A stretch of 60,424 nt of DNA from a virus. The notes beneath the pieces are model-generated. The model searched no databases. It saw only the letters and a list, made by a program, of their open reading frames with translations, and was not told the DNA's origin. The DNA lies in IMG/VR virus record IMGVR_UViG_3300030329_003758, positions 1-60,424 of that record; one strand, written 5' to 3'. This document shows, piece by piece, positions 47,724 to 57,443 of the stretch. Numbering within the stretch: the stretch's first letter is position 1; every line of letters begins with the position of its first letter. The translations under genes were made by a program, and so were the position numbers.

Positions 47724-48677
47724 ATGAGTGAAGTTTCGACCAGCCCCACCGCTTCCGCCGCTCCCGCAGCGGAATCCTCTGCTCCCACATCTGCTGGAGT
47801 AGATGGTCCCGCTGCGGTGACCGGAACAGATTCGGTGGTGGAGTCACCCGCGCCATCAGGGGAACTGACGGCATCGACTGAAACACTTGCAGAGCCAATT
47901 TCTGCAGAAACACCGGAGGTGATGAGTAGCGCCGAGGAGCCTACATCCGCATTCAATCTTGATTCCTGGGATGGAAATATTGATGCACTACCTGAAAATC
48001 TTCGTGGCCCCATCCAATACCTACACCGCCAACTAGAAGGTGGTTACACCAAAAAGTTCCAAGAGCTAGCTGCTGAAAAAGAACAATTTGAGCGTGATCG
48101 AACTTCTTGGAAGGCGACGAAAGACAGTAGATCAGAAGAATCTAATTTTCTTCAATCTCTGATGTCAGATGAGGAAGATCCACGAATTGCTGAGATGACA
48201 GGCCAACTTGAAGAGTACAAGTCCAAAATGGAAGCTCTTCAAAGCGAGTACGATGGGTACAAAGAGACAGTAGATGCTGATCTCAATGAACAGGCTGAAA
48301 TCTATGCACAACAATTTCGGGATAAGAATGCCGATATTTTCGACAGCGAAGAGAAGAGAACTCAACTGTCTCGCCTCCTTAGCGATGGTTGGGATCCTGA
48401 AAGCGGTGTAAAGCTCGTTGGACAAAGCGAAGAAGTATTGTCCCTGGCAACAGATCTACTACAGAAGGGAACTCCACCAGCTATTGCTGTCGAGCATGCC
48501 CTCCTAAGTTTGAATGCCCAGGCCCGAACTCCTCGCCCTGCTGCTCGTCTGATCTCTGGTGCGGAAAGCCGAAATAATCCCGAGAGTGTTAGTCAAGAAT
48601 CGTTCGCAAATAATGACCCAAGAGAGGCTCGTTTTGCTGCTGCTCGCGCTGCTATGCAGTGGAAGCAACAGCAATAG
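47724..48677 (+). CDS. Head scaffolding protein (317 aa)
   Basis: Lies directly upstream of the capsid gene. A Ser/Ala/Pro/Thr-rich acidic N-terminal 100 residues are followed by a helical charged middle (QELAAEKEQFERDRTSWKA, EEYKSKMEALQSEYDGYK-like) and a basic end, the usual scaffold design of disordered acidic part plus coiled coil. It organises capsid protein during procapsid assembly and is probably removed later. Confidence 0.75.
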   Translation: MSEVSTSPTASAAPAAESSAPTSAGVDGPAAVTGTDSVVESPAPSGELTASTETLAEPISAETPEVMSSAEEPTSAFNLDSWDGNIDALPENLRGPIQYLHRQLEGGYTKKFQELAAEKEQFERDRTSWKATKDSRSEESNFLQSLMSDEEDPRIAEMTGQLEEYKSKMEALQSEYDGYKETVDADLNEQAEIYAQQFRDKNADIFDSEEKRTQLSRLLSDGWDPESGVKLVGQSEEVLSLATDLLQKGTPPAIAVEHALLSLNAQARTPRPAARLISGAESRNNPESVSQESFANNDPREARFAAARAAMQWKQQQ

Positions 48678-48709
48678 AGTTAATCTTATGACTCCACAAG
48701 GTTAAAGCA

Positions 48710-49783
48710 ATGGCTACTAATGCTGATGTACTAAACTTTGCCACTCAGAAGCTCATTCCCAAGTGGACTGAGCAGTTCTACCAGCACCACCCGGTTCTGG
48801 AGAAAGTAATCCTGAAGGGCAATATCGAGCGTTCCACCCAAGGTGGTCCGTATATTGAATTCCCGATTGTATCGAACGGTCCTGGAGCCGTCACTCGGAT
48901 CGAAAATGGATCCGAGGTCTACTCCTCGACTCGCCGTACTGTCGGTTCTCGTGGACAGATCTACTGTCCTCGGATGATCTATTCTTTTGTCATCCCTGGA
49001 AAGGATCTGGCCGAAGCCTCTGGTGAGACTGCAATCGCACGTCTGATCAAGGTCTATCCCGAAGCTGCGCTCATGGAATTCCATGAGTATATCGTCAGCC
49101 AATTCGTCAACGGTGATGGTGCTACCAACAACGTGCAGGGCTTCTGTACGCTGAATGGTGATACTACCTTCAACCCTCAGGGCAATGCGGTCCAGGGTGC
49201 GCTTGATCTTCGGACGGTTGCTAATCAGCTAACTCGTACTACATTTAATATTACGAAGACTGCGGCCAATGGCTGGCACAACCAGTATCAGAATGTCACT
49301 AGCTTTGCGACTGATGGTCGCTCTCAGATGCGTCGTGCATATTGGGATGCTTCTCTTCAGGGCAAGCAAGGTGGTCCGGTTGACGTAATGTTGGGCGACA
49401 TGGTTTCGTTCAACAACTACTACGACGATCTGGATGATCAGGTTCGCTACCAGATCAAGTTCGACGGTGAGAAGGGACGAGGCGTTCGCCAGGGACTTAT
49501 GTTCCAGGAAGCCGAGTTCTACGTCGAGCCCGAGCTTGATTACACACTGGCCCAGTTCTCTTCGAATCCGGTCGGCGTGATCTACATGCTCAAGGCTGAT
49601 ACTTGGCATCTGTATAACCAGGGCGAGAACTCCAGCATGGAAACGAAGGGCGACTTCGCCTTCCGTGGTCCTGTCAAGGTTCCTGGTCAGGACGCATGGG
49701 AATGGGAAATCGTTCTCTCGATGCAGATGTACTGTGATCGCCTCAACGCTAACGCTGTCGTCACCGGCACAGCTAACCCGTAA
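48710..49783 (+). CDS. Major capsid protein, HK97-like fold (357 aa)
   Basis: Starts MATNADVLNFATQKLIPKW and continues with an extended N-arm, then IEFPIVSNGPGAVTRIENG and strand-rich A/P-domain-like segments; size and place after the scaffold fit an HK97-fold capsid protein of podovirus type. AAGG in the leader. GC-rich codon choice is smoother here than in flanking genes, as expected for a highly expressed gene. Confidence 0.85.
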   Translation: MATNADVLNFATQKLIPKWTEQFYQHHPVLEKVILKGNIERSTQGGPYIEFPIVSNGPGAVTRIENGSEVYSSTRRTVGSRGQIYCPRMIYSFVIPGKDLAEASGETAIARLIKVYPEAALMEFHEYIVSQFVNGDGATNNVQGFCTLNGDTTFNPQGNAVQGALDLRTVANQLTRTTFNITKTAANGWHNQYQNVTSFATDGRSQMRRAYWDASLQGKQGGPVDVMLGDMVSFNNYYDDLDDQVRYQIKFDGEKGRGVRQGLMFQEAEFYVEPELDYTLAQFSSNPVGVIYMLKADTWHLYNQGENSSMETKGDFAFRGPVKVPGQDAWEWEIVLSMQMYCDRLNANAVVTGTANP

Positions 49784-49795
49784 AGGAAGGGAATC

Positions 49796-50323
49796 ATGTC
49801 TAGTACACGTACTATGGGAATTAACGTCACTGACGTTCATATTGCCTACTCTGCAACTGATGCTACTTCAGGTCCACAGCTTCCGCTTGGATTCGAGTAC
49901 CATGAGCCTGCTGATGGCACCAATGACTATGGTGAGCGGGTTTGGGTCTATATCGAAGCTGGTGGAGATCTCGCAAAGGGCGAGATCGTAATGCGTGCAA
50001 ACGGGGCCACTACGGCTAAGGGTGTTGTCACTACTGGTGCTACAATTCCAGCCATCCGTTGCCTTGGTGTTGCTCAACACACAATCGCTTCTGGCTCTTT
50101 TGGGTTCATTCTCAAGAGGGGTATGGGGGAGGTTGCTGTTCACGATACAGGAGAGGACCAAGCTAATGCTGCCTTGGTTACTCAAGCGTTGGGTCGAGCA
50201 GATGTGTTTGCTGACGGGTCAGAAGAATGTATTATTGCATTCTCTACTGAGAACCAGGACAAGGGCTCTGGGTCTGCTGCTGCTGGGCAGTTCTGCACCT
50301 CTATGATCAACTGTCCCGGATAG
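49796..50323 (+). CDS. Capsid decoration/DUF2190-like protein (175 aa)
   Basis: ATG with AAGGAAGG upstream. The segments WVYIEAGGDLAKGEIVM, KGVVTTGATIPAIRCLGVAQ and GSFGFILKRGMGEVAVHD have the DUF2190-like strand/Gly pattern. Placed right after the capsid gene, it should sit on the capsid exterior. The isolated protein at 28114 looks like a distant relative. Confidence 0.7.
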   Translation: MSSTRTMGINVTDVHIAYSATDATSGPQLPLGFEYHEPADGTNDYGERVWVYIEAGGDLAKGEIVMRANGATTAKGVVTTGATIPAIRCLGVAQHTIASGSFGFILKRGMGEVAVHDTGEDQANAALVTQALGRADVFADGSEECIIAFSTENQDKGSGSAAAGQFCTSMINCPG

Positions 50324-50326
50324 TAA

Positions 50327-51880
50327 ATGAACAAGGGTGAAATCCGCACCCGAATTCTTGAACAGGTGGACTGGTCCCCGGATCAGTCCACCGCGTTCAA
50401 GGATAAGGTTGATCGTCTGATCAATCGGGCCTACCAAGTTATGAGCTTGGAGGCCCCATTTACCTTTTTTGATGATGAAACTAAGATCATCACGCAAGCT
50501 GATTTTAGCAGTGATGGTACTGCAGCTGATGTTCTTCGCGTCATTCCTACGGATACGAATGTTCTAGAACGTCGATACTTGGCCTCAACTAGTCCACTTC
50601 CTCCAGCTTGGACTGATGGTCATAATGACAGCACGACTTCTACAGGTCGTTGGGATGGTCGAACTATTGAAGTAACGGATGGTACGATGACTTATCGTCG
50701 TAAGATCCGTGAGGTTTGGCGCACGACTTCTACAGATCTTGGCGCGGCTACGATCCATGATCGTCTATCCTTGGATATTCCCTGGCGGAATACGACATCA
50801 GACGACATGACATACCGGATCTATACGCCTGAGTATGGTATTCCTGCTGATGTTGTCGATCTTCGATCTGCTCGGGTTTATGCTGATACACACTACCCAC
50901 TTGCGATTAAAAATCAGTATTTTATGGAGCGCCATGAATATACTGACTACCAGGGCGATCAACTAGGCCGCCCTGAGACGATTTTCAGGGGTAGGCATTT
51001 TCAGATTGATGCTCCAACTGAGCCTCCGCAGATTATTGAGGTCGAACATAAAACTGGAGGTTGGACTGGTCCAGATCCGATTGGCTCTTGGGATTTCTGC
51101 TATACATGGTGTTGGGGCTATCTAGATGATGATCTTCGAACAGGTCGAGATCATCAGACACCACGATGGGAAAGTGCCCCATCCCCAATCTCCGAGATTG
51201 TTACTCACTCAGGCAATCCATACCATCGATATCGGATCTCTGTTCCTAATATCGACCATATGACGAATTATTGGAAGCAGGTACAGGATGATGGAACTGT
51301 TATTGAACCTGCTAGTTCTGGTCGTTCCGGGTTGTATGCTCGAATTTATATTCGTCGTCATTCAACTGCAGAGTTGCCCAGTGTTGGGGCAAAGGGTCTG
51401 ACAGAAACGAATATTGAAAAGACTCCAAAGATCTTCTATCTTCTCGATGTAGCCCATCTCGATACAAGCACTCAGTTTATAAGTGCGTTCTATCGAGGTG
51501 ACCGTCCTGATTATTATGTTCGATTGAAGGAGACTCATGGATACCAAACAGTCCGATTTTGGCCAATGCCGGATGACCGCTACGAGATTGATCTACGAGT
51601 CCTTCGTCGGCCTCAGCCTCTTGTGCATGATCACGATGCACCTCGTATTCATGAGGAAGCGGTCGATGCACTCATTGAACGAGTTCTAGTTCTTTTCTAT
51701 GAAATGCAAGGTATTGAGCAGAGCGCTGAGCTAGCTTCTATGCGGTATCAAGCCTTGCTACAGACACTCACTAAAAGATATGGGAATATAAGCGGCATGC
51801 GGGTCCAGAAACGGGCAGCCCGTGTTGGCAAGCGACCTCGTGAGACACGAGTTGTTCCCTTCGATATTTATGATCCCTGA
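50327..51880 (+). CDS. Tail adaptor (gp11-like) with inserted beta domain (517 aa)
   Basis: The N-terminal part (VDRLINRAYQVMSLEAPF) and the C-terminal part (RFWPMPDDRYEIDLRV, AVDALIERVLVLFYEMQG) carry the hallmarks of T7 gp11-type tail tubular protein A / portal adaptor proteins. Between them about residues 225-345 read as an extra beta domain (GSWDFCYTWCWGYLDDD, YHRYRISVPNI), so the protein is longer than a basic gp11. It joins portal to nozzle. Confidence 0.75.
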   Translation: MNKGEIRTRILEQVDWSPDQSTAFKDKVDRLINRAYQVMSLEAPFTFFDDETKIITQADFSSDGTAADVLRVIPTDTNVLERRYLASTSPLPPAWTDGHNDSTTSTGRWDGRTIEVTDGTMTYRRKIREVWRTTSTDLGAATIHDRLSLDIPWRNTTSDDMTYRIYTPEYGIPADVVDLRSARVYADTHYPLAIKNQYFMERHEYTDYQGDQLGRPETIFRGRHFQIDAPTEPPQIIEVEHKTGGWTGPDPIGSWDFCYTWCWGYLDDDLRTGRDHQTPRWESAPSPISEIVTHSGNPYHRYRISVPNIDHMTNYWKQVQDDGTVIEPASSGRSGLYARIYIRRHSTAELPSVGAKGLTETNIEKTPKIFYLLDVAHLDTSTQFISAFYRGDRPDYYVRLKETHGYQTVRFWPMPDDRYEIDLRVLRRPQPLVHDHDAPRIHEEAVDALIERVLVLFYEMQGIEQSAELASMRYQALLQTLTKRYGNISGMRVQKRAARVGKRPRETRVVPFDIYDP

Positions 51881-51894
51881 TTGGAGATAAGATT

Positions 51895-52329
51895 ATGAAG
51901 CCCACTCGTCCGATGACTGATCGAGTTCGACATCCTGCACCTGATCCTAGTGTTCTCTACTATACGAAGAAGCGAGAAGATGGCCGAGAAGAGATCGCCA
52001 CCCTTCAAGATCTTACCATCTTTGAGAAAGACGATGCCTGGAGAGGAAGGTTTCTCGTTCCAGGTATGGCTCCTATCGTCGTGGACCAGCACCACAATGA
52101 CTTGTCGGAATGGCAGCCAGTCTTTGCAGTTACTAAAGAAGACCTTGCTGGGATCATCGAAACCGTCGCACAAAGAGTAGTTGAGCTTCTTGCAGCTCAG
52201 TCTTCTACCCCTACTGATATTGTCACGGCAGGCATGGAAGTAGTAGAATCTGAAACAGTCGAAGAGGCCGTTGAGAAGGCTGTTGAAACTACTTCCCCTA
52301 AGAGGAAGAAGAACTCAATTAAGTCGTAA
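51895..52329 (+). CDS. Hypothetical virion-associated protein (144 aa)
   Basis: ATG with GGAG upstream. The first half is mixed and slightly basic (KPTRPMTDRVRHPAPDP); the C-terminal 40 residues are Glu/Val/Lys-rich with a basic end (SPKRKKNSIKS). Lies between adaptor and nozzle genes, so probably a tail component. No family recognised. Confidence 0.6.
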   Translation: MKPTRPMTDRVRHPAPDPSVLYYTKKREDGREEIATLQDLTIFEKDDAWRGRFLVPGMAPIVVDQHHNDLSEWQPVFAVTKEDLAGIIETVAQRVVELLAAQSSTPTDIVTAGMEVVESETVEEAVEKAVETTSPKRKKNSIKS

Positions 52330-52350
52330 TCGCCTGGAACGGAGAATGGT

Positions 52351-54663
52351 GTGCCCAATCCAAGCGCGAGGATTACGTCAGAACCTCTTCTACTTCGGAA
52401 TGAATCAGGACGCCTGATCCTCCCTGAAGAGATTGCGGAGAAGATTCATAACTTTGAGCTGACGGAAGAGAATACACTGATCACAATTCGTGGTCCGTGC
52501 CCGCTCATCCCCAAAAACTCAAAGGGTGCATATCCGCCTATTTATGCTGATAATATGCCTGGGATTTACCATTCGACTCTAAAGAATGGAACCCGAGAGC
52601 TACTTCTCGTACATAGTGGTACTTCTATCCATGTCTTTGAGGGCTGGAATGCAGAGTCATCAACTTCTGCAGGATGGTCTACTCTTATTGGACCGGCGAG
52701 TACAAACCCGCTCGTGGAGATGGATCTCCCTCATTACGAGGTGAGCTTCCCAACTCAGTTTGAGACTACTCCTCTTGGTGTTGTGATTGTTCCTCAGAGT
52801 GAAACCCGAGCGGTTTTCTATGATGGTTACTGCGCTGCCCCTCTGGGATATGAAGTATCTCCTACACCACCCCACGGGCATGGACCTGCCTCTCTTCCCT
52901 CAGGCGCTGATACGAAGATCCTCTCAACTGCGAATGACGAGGGATATTGTGTCGATGCTTCAGGTAAGACAGGGGGTGATCGATTTATTCTGGTCGACGA
53001 GATGGGCAAAGGCCGATTGGGCCATACAGAGAGTGTGTCGGCAACTTCGAATGATGGGAGTACTACGACAGAATACTTTGGGCAGTTGCTTCCAGGAACA
53101 TACCAAGGGGCTGTTCAATGGATTGATCGGTGGGGCAACTTTTCAGCCCTCTCTGGTCGATCTAACGAGATCCGATTCGAGGCAGAACGTACAAATGCGA
53201 AGGGCGATACACCAGATCGTCTGATGAAGCAGGTCATGTGGACAGGGATCGATCCTGGCCCAACTAGGACAGTCGGTCGAATTCTATGCCGAACTAGAGA
53301 TGTACTTCATGATGGAGATACAAAGCTGTACATCATGCCCGGTAATGTGGGGGCGGGTGTTTTTGGGGCATTTGCTACACTGCCAGACAATGTATCGACA
53401 CGGATGATGGATAATATTCCAGATGCTTGGCTAATTGCACCTCCTTTGGAGGTTATGCCAGTTCCAATCTTTAAGTTGTGTAGGTTGGCTTTTGGGCGTT
53501 TGTGGATTGCCAATTCGCCTGGGGATCCTGGTCTTGTAGTTCCATCATTGCCCGGTAGGTATGGGACTTTTCTCCATGATACGCAGATCTACCCAGATCC
53601 AAGCGGTGGTGAAATCACAGGTCTTTGGTCTACTGACTCGGGACTACTGGCTTTTACGGCGACGACTACTTTCATCATCACGCCTAACTCCGATGGAGAT
53701 GGCTGGGTTGTTCAACCTCTCCATCGGAGCGTTGGCTGCGTTGCTCCGTCTTCTTTGGCTACTCTTGATGACGGTCGCGTCGTATGGTTGGGTCGTGAGG
53801 GTTTTTATCAGTTTGGTCCCGAGGGGATTGAGTTTATCGGCATCGATATTCTTCCTTCTACTCGAAGAATTAATCGGGTTCGAGCCAAGCAATCTGTAGC
53901 TACTTATGCGCCTAAGAGTAAGGAATACCGCTGTTGGGTTCCCATGGATGCTTCAAAGGACAATAGTCTTTGTTTTATCTACGATGGAGCTGGTTGGCGG
54001 CAGAGAAAAAGAACACCAGTCCAGGCAGTCTGTACTACACAAGATCATAGGCAGTATGTATTGGCCACAGGAAGGCAACGTACTCCCGGTGAGGCTATTC
54101 CAGTTTATGAAGTAGGTAAACAAGGTCAGGCTCAGCAGGTTGGAGTCGAGTATCCGGGAGATATCGGAGTTTGGGTATTGGATCGAGAGGTCCAATCTTT
54201 TCAGCCTCTTATCGTTGACTCTGAGACGGAAACGGATCGAACATATCGATCTGTTATAGAGACTTCCTGGATCACATGGACTACATCGCAGAACCGAAAG
54301 ACTCTAAAGACTCTCTATTTTAATTTTAGGGAGACTCGAAAAGGTACGGCTACGATCAAGATCTACCGAGATTGGAGAATGACTGATCCAATCTACACAG
54401 ACACGACTAAAGCAACTCTCTATACTCCTGAGGATATCCCTCCTTTGTGGGGAGAGTATTCTTGGGATAGCTCAAAAGAGCCGAATAAGTATTCTAGAAG
54501 GCGTCCTTATTGGAAGCGTGTAGACGTAGATGTCCCTAGCTGCGAAGTCTATAAGATTGTGATCGATGTCTTCACTGAGAGTTCAGATGACCGCTGTGAA
54601 TTTATTGGTATGATGATTGACGAAGAACCCAAGCTGGGTGGGTTCGGAACTCGGGTGCCCTAA
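52351..54663 (+). CDS. Tail nozzle / tubular protein B-like (770 aa)
   Basis: GTG start behind GGAG. A long beta-strand-rich protein with repeated blade-like segments (for example PSLPGRYGTFLHDTQIYPD, FQPLIVDSETETDRTYRS), typical of the propeller-like nozzle (gp12/gp10-type) of short-tailed phages. It follows the adaptor gene, as in T7-like order. It forms the distal tail channel. Confidence 0.75.
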   Translation: MPNPSARITSEPLLLRNESGRLILPEEIAEKIHNFELTEENTLITIRGPCPLIPKNSKGAYPPIYADNMPGIYHSTLKNGTRELLLVHSGTSIHVFEGWNAESSTSAGWSTLIGPASTNPLVEMDLPHYEVSFPTQFETTPLGVVIVPQSETRAVFYDGYCAAPLGYEVSPTPPHGHGPASLPSGADTKILSTANDEGYCVDASGKTGGDRFILVDEMGKGRLGHTESVSATSNDGSTTTEYFGQLLPGTYQGAVQWIDRWGNFSALSGRSNEIRFEAERTNAKGDTPDRLMKQVMWTGIDPGPTRTVGRILCRTRDVLHDGDTKLYIMPGNVGAGVFGAFATLPDNVSTRMMDNIPDAWLIAPPLEVMPVPIFKLCRLAFGRLWIANSPGDPGLVVPSLPGRYGTFLHDTQIYPDPSGGEITGLWSTDSGLLAFTATTTFIITPNSDGDGWVVQPLHRSVGCVAPSSLATLDDGRVVWLGREGFYQFGPEGIEFIGIDILPSTRRINRVRAKQSVATYAPKSKEYRCWVPMDASKDNSLCFIYDGAGWRQRKRTPVQAVCTTQDHRQYVLATGRQRTPGEAIPVYEVGKQGQAQQVGVEYPGDIGVWVLDREVQSFQPLIVDSETETDRTYRSVIETSWITWTTSQNRKTLKTLYFNFRETRKGTATIKIYRDWRMTDPIYTDTTKATLYTPEDIPPLWGEYSWDSSKEPNKYSRRRPYWKRVDVDVPSCEVYKIVIDVFTESSDDRCEFIGMMIDEEPKLGGFGTRVP

Positions 54664-55400
54664 TGTCTTTTGTTTTTCCTCGTAATTGCGAGAAGGATAG
54701 CTGGCCTCTTGATTTGGAAGCCCTCAATGAGAACTTTCAAGATGTAGTTTCTGAGGTCCAAGGAAATCTGGGCGAGCATAATTGGAAGCAAGGTGCTTTT
54801 ACTAATCTGACAGATATGGAGATTAGTGAGAGTGAATCTCCAATTGTATGTCAGAGCACATTCAACTGGGGAAGCGCTCTAGGTTTTAAGAACCACTTAG
54901 ATCCTCCAGCTGTGCTTCAGCCCGGTACTGTCAGTATCGCTCTTAATCAATGGAAGGTTCCAAATACTTACGATTGGGCAGTAGTAGGCACAGATGTCGC
55001 TACAGGAAATACACCTGTTAATGCAATGTCTAAAACCGTAACAACTCGTTCTGGACTCCTCTGGATTATGGCTTCATTCCAACAACATGGGCAATGGAAG
55101 ACTTGGGCAGCAGAGCCTAATGAGATGCCGGGTGTCCAGTATGGTATTTCTATCGATGGCTCTATTATCCATGAGACTATTCCAGGCTCTCTAGATACCG
55201 GAAATGATCGAGGTGGTTCCGCGATTGGTGTGAGAAGATTCCCAATCGTAGTTGATACTCTCTATCCAATCACACCAGGGCAACATAAGATCGAACTAAA
55301 AGCCCGTCTGGGGCAAGGTCGGGTAGAAACATCCTATGATCCAGATGATGATTTCTATCAGATCGATGCTTACCAATTCATCATTATTGAGTTGCGATAA
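54663..55400 (+). CDS. Tail appendage protein 1 (245 aa)
   Basis: Overlaps the nozzle stop (TAATG). An N-terminal helical segment (ENFQDVVSEVQGNLGEHNW) is followed by a beta-rich body and a terminal strand ending YQFIIIELR. The layout recurs in the next two genes, so the three form a paralogous tandem set of short tail appendages, probably fibres or their anchors. Confidence 0.65.
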   Translation: MSFVFPRNCEKDSWPLDLEALNENFQDVVSEVQGNLGEHNWKQGAFTNLTDMEISESESPIVCQSTFNWGSALGFKNHLDPPAVLQPGTVSIALNQWKVPNTYDWAVVGTDVATGNTPVNAMSKTVTTRSGLLWIMASFQQHGQWKTWAAEPNEMPGVQYGISIDGSIIHETIPGSLDTGNDRGGSAIGVRRFPIVVDTLYPITPGQHKIELKARLGQGRVETSYDPDDDFYQIDAYQFIIIELR

Positions 55401-56275
55401 TGGCTGATTACACTCCAATCCCTAAAGGCGGACCAGTAACGGCTAATACGATCACAGATCGATTTACAGACGTTCAGGATGAGATCAATTCTCTTGATGA
55501 GATCATGATTGAGCCCCGGTCCTTGGACCATCAGCACTTTGAAAGCCAGATTATCTACTCTGGAAATAAGAGTATTTCTGGGTTCCCTAACCATGCCATC
55601 CAGGGCACAAGTCAGATTCATTATTACGCTAATATGGATCCTAGTGGTCAGGGTTTGAATGAGCCCTATACGTCTGGAACATCAAAGATAGATATGGGCT
55701 GGACTTCAATTAAAGAAGGTGGTCAATGGAGTACGCTCATGGGGGGATCGGCTCAGACAGGGCAGGAACTCCAGATTAACTTTCCTACATCATATATAGT
55801 TGGCGATACGCTAAACGGTGTTGCTGGGATCCTCGTAATGGCCAACATTGAGGTGGTTAAGCTCGGTCCGTCATACCTTGTCGATACGAGCACACACGGA
55901 TCTCCAGCTGTGCAGCATGGTACTGATCATCTTGCTCGGTTTGTTCTACAAGCTCGTATGGACCAGGGAAATGGCCCAACCTGGAGAAATATCCATGGCT
56001 CTCATCGATTCCTAGAATGCGATACGCTAGTTCAGCAGAATGGAATTTCAGGGTCGGGCGCAACAGCAATTATTGATAAGAATTGTGATGTAGCAATCCG
56101 TGCGATGGTCCATGACATGGGTGGTACAGCCCAAATTGATGCTGTTCGAGTTTTGGTCGCAGTTCGCCGCGCCCATTCGGGGGGGAATCAAGCTCTTCAA
56201 CCGACCTGTGTTGGTCTTAGGCATTGTGATTTGACATCGATTGTGTTCCATGGTCATTTTCGAGGTTCATGGTAA
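55400..56275 (+). CDS. Tail appendage protein 2 (291 aa)
   Basis: Starts MADYTPIPKGGPVTANT, overlaps its upstream neighbour (TAATG). A short helical N-terminal part (DRFTDVQDEINSLDE, EPRSLDHQHFES) precedes a beta-rich body ending with IDAVRVLVAVRRAH. Same plan as the genes on either side. Likely a tail fibre or spike subunit that contacts host surface structures. Confidence 0.65.
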   Translation: MADYTPIPKGGPVTANTITDRFTDVQDEINSLDEIMIEPRSLDHQHFESQIIYSGNKSISGFPNHAIQGTSQIHYYANMDPSGQGLNEPYTSGTSKIDMGWTSIKEGGQWSTLMGGSAQTGQELQINFPTSYIVGDTLNGVAGILVMANIEVVKLGPSYLVDTSTHGSPAVQHGTDHLARFVLQARMDQGNGPTWRNIHGSHRFLECDTLVQQNGISGSGATAIIDKNCDVAIRAMVHDMGGTAQIDAVRVLVAVRRAHSGGNQALQPTCVGLRHCDLTSIVFHGHFRGSW

Positions 56276-56934
56276 TGTCAACTCTAACTATTACATCTTT
56301 AACTAATGTAGTTCCAGACCAGAAAACCGAAGCATCTAAGGTAATGGAAGCCTTCTATGCAGAAGGAATGCTAAACAATAGTCTAGAGATCATTAATGGC
56401 CATCTAGACACTGTTAATCTACGGAATTCGGATTGTATCGGAATCTCCCAGATTAAGCAGAACGCTTTAGTTAATGGAAAGATGATCGGACAAACAGGGA
56501 ATCTAGACTATACAAGTCGTACTTTTCCCGACACTTCAGAGGATGCTGGGGCTTTCACACCAATTCCCGGCGCTTCAGTAGAGTTCTATCTCCCTTATGA
56601 CTGTTCTCTGGTAATCTTTACTTGGATGGTTACCGCTCTAAATACGATGAATTACTCAGTTTCAGGCACAACAACCGCGACAAGTGAGAATACTTTCCGG
56701 TTTGTTGTAGATGGAGATTCCAAGCAAGTTCGCAGTGCCCCACCAGGGCAGGATACCAGTAGTACTGGTAGCCCAGCTCAGCAGCATCGAACTCGGCTAT
56801 GGTCAGGTCAGTATCTGGCTCATGGGCCTTCTGCTCTAACTAAGGGTTGGCACTCAGCAGGTGTTGAGATTTTCATTAACGAGGGTATGTCCCGCGTTAG
56901 GATTCGCAATATGAAAGTACTGTGGTTTAAGTAG
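56275..56934 (+). CDS. Tail appendage protein 3 (219 aa)
   Basis: I set the start at 56275 (MSTLTITSLTN), overlapping the upstream stop as TAATG; an ATG at 56269 is also in frame. Helical N-terminal part, then beta-rich body with a terminal strand ending KVLWFK. Third of the tandem appendage set. Confidence 0.6.
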   Translation: MSTLTITSLTNVVPDQKTEASKVMEAFYAEGMLNNSLEIINGHLDTVNLRNSDCIGISQIKQNALVNGKMIGQTGNLDYTSRTFPDTSEDAGAFTPIPGASVEFYLPYDCSLVIFTWMVTALNTMNYSVSGTTTATSENTFRFVVDGDSKQVRSAPPGQDTSSTGSPAQQHRTRLWSGQYLAHGPSALTKGWHSAGVEIFINEGMSRVRIRNMKVLWFK

Positions 56935-56942
56935 GAGGCATC

Positions 56943-57434
56943 ATGGCAAAAGAAGATCGCCTAGCACGCCAAGCTGATAGAAGGCAGAAAAAGCTTGATA
57001 AGTGGCAACGGAAGGTCGAACAGGGTCGAGCAATCTCAGATAAAAAGGTTGCAAAGCTCGGTGCTGCTCAAGCTGCCCTAGCTCAACAAGAGCTTGAAAA
57101 GCCTCTAACTCGCGCTGATTTTACTGAGGCTCAGGAAGATGCTACCGCTGATGTCGGAGCCATGTATCAAGCTCAGATGGCTGGACAGCCAATGGGTATG
57201 TCAAACCAACCTGGGCAACTTGTACAGCAAGTACGTCGGATGCGGGAAGGAATGTCGGGAGATGTTCTTCAGAGAGCTGTATCTGAAGTAGATTTGAAAG
57301 AGCAGATCCGAGAGAAGCGACTCGCTGCAAAGAAGGCTGAGTATCTTAAGTGGATTGCAATGAAATCTGCCAATAAAAAACAACAAGCACAGATGGCGTC
57401 GATGGCAATGCAGGGCTCGATGACACAGGAGTAG
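56943..57434 (+). CDS. Small coiled-coil/basic internal protein (163 aa)
   Basis: AGGAGG site. Lys/Arg/Gln/Ala-rich helical sequence throughout (RQADRRQKKLDKWQRKVEQG), with Met/Gln-rich end. No signal. Placed before the large putative ejection proteins, it resembles small internal head proteins that precede ejection proteins in short-tailed phages. Confidence 0.6.
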   Translation: MAKEDRLARQADRRQKKLDKWQRKVEQGRAISDKKVAKLGAAQAALAQQELEKPLTRADFTEAQEDATADVGAMYQAQMAGQPMGMSNQPGQLVQQVRRMREGMSGDVLQRAVSEVDLKEQIREKRLAAKKAEYLKWIAMKSANKKQQAQMASMAMQGSMTQE

Positions 57435-57443
57435 GGGAATCCG

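Noticed and set aside
47423-48013. 196-residue leftward frame over the scaffold and acidic genes
   Set aside because: It is the antisense of Glu/Ser/Ala-rich coding sequence, which naturally yields Ser-rich open frames. No ribosome site; sense genes are well supported.
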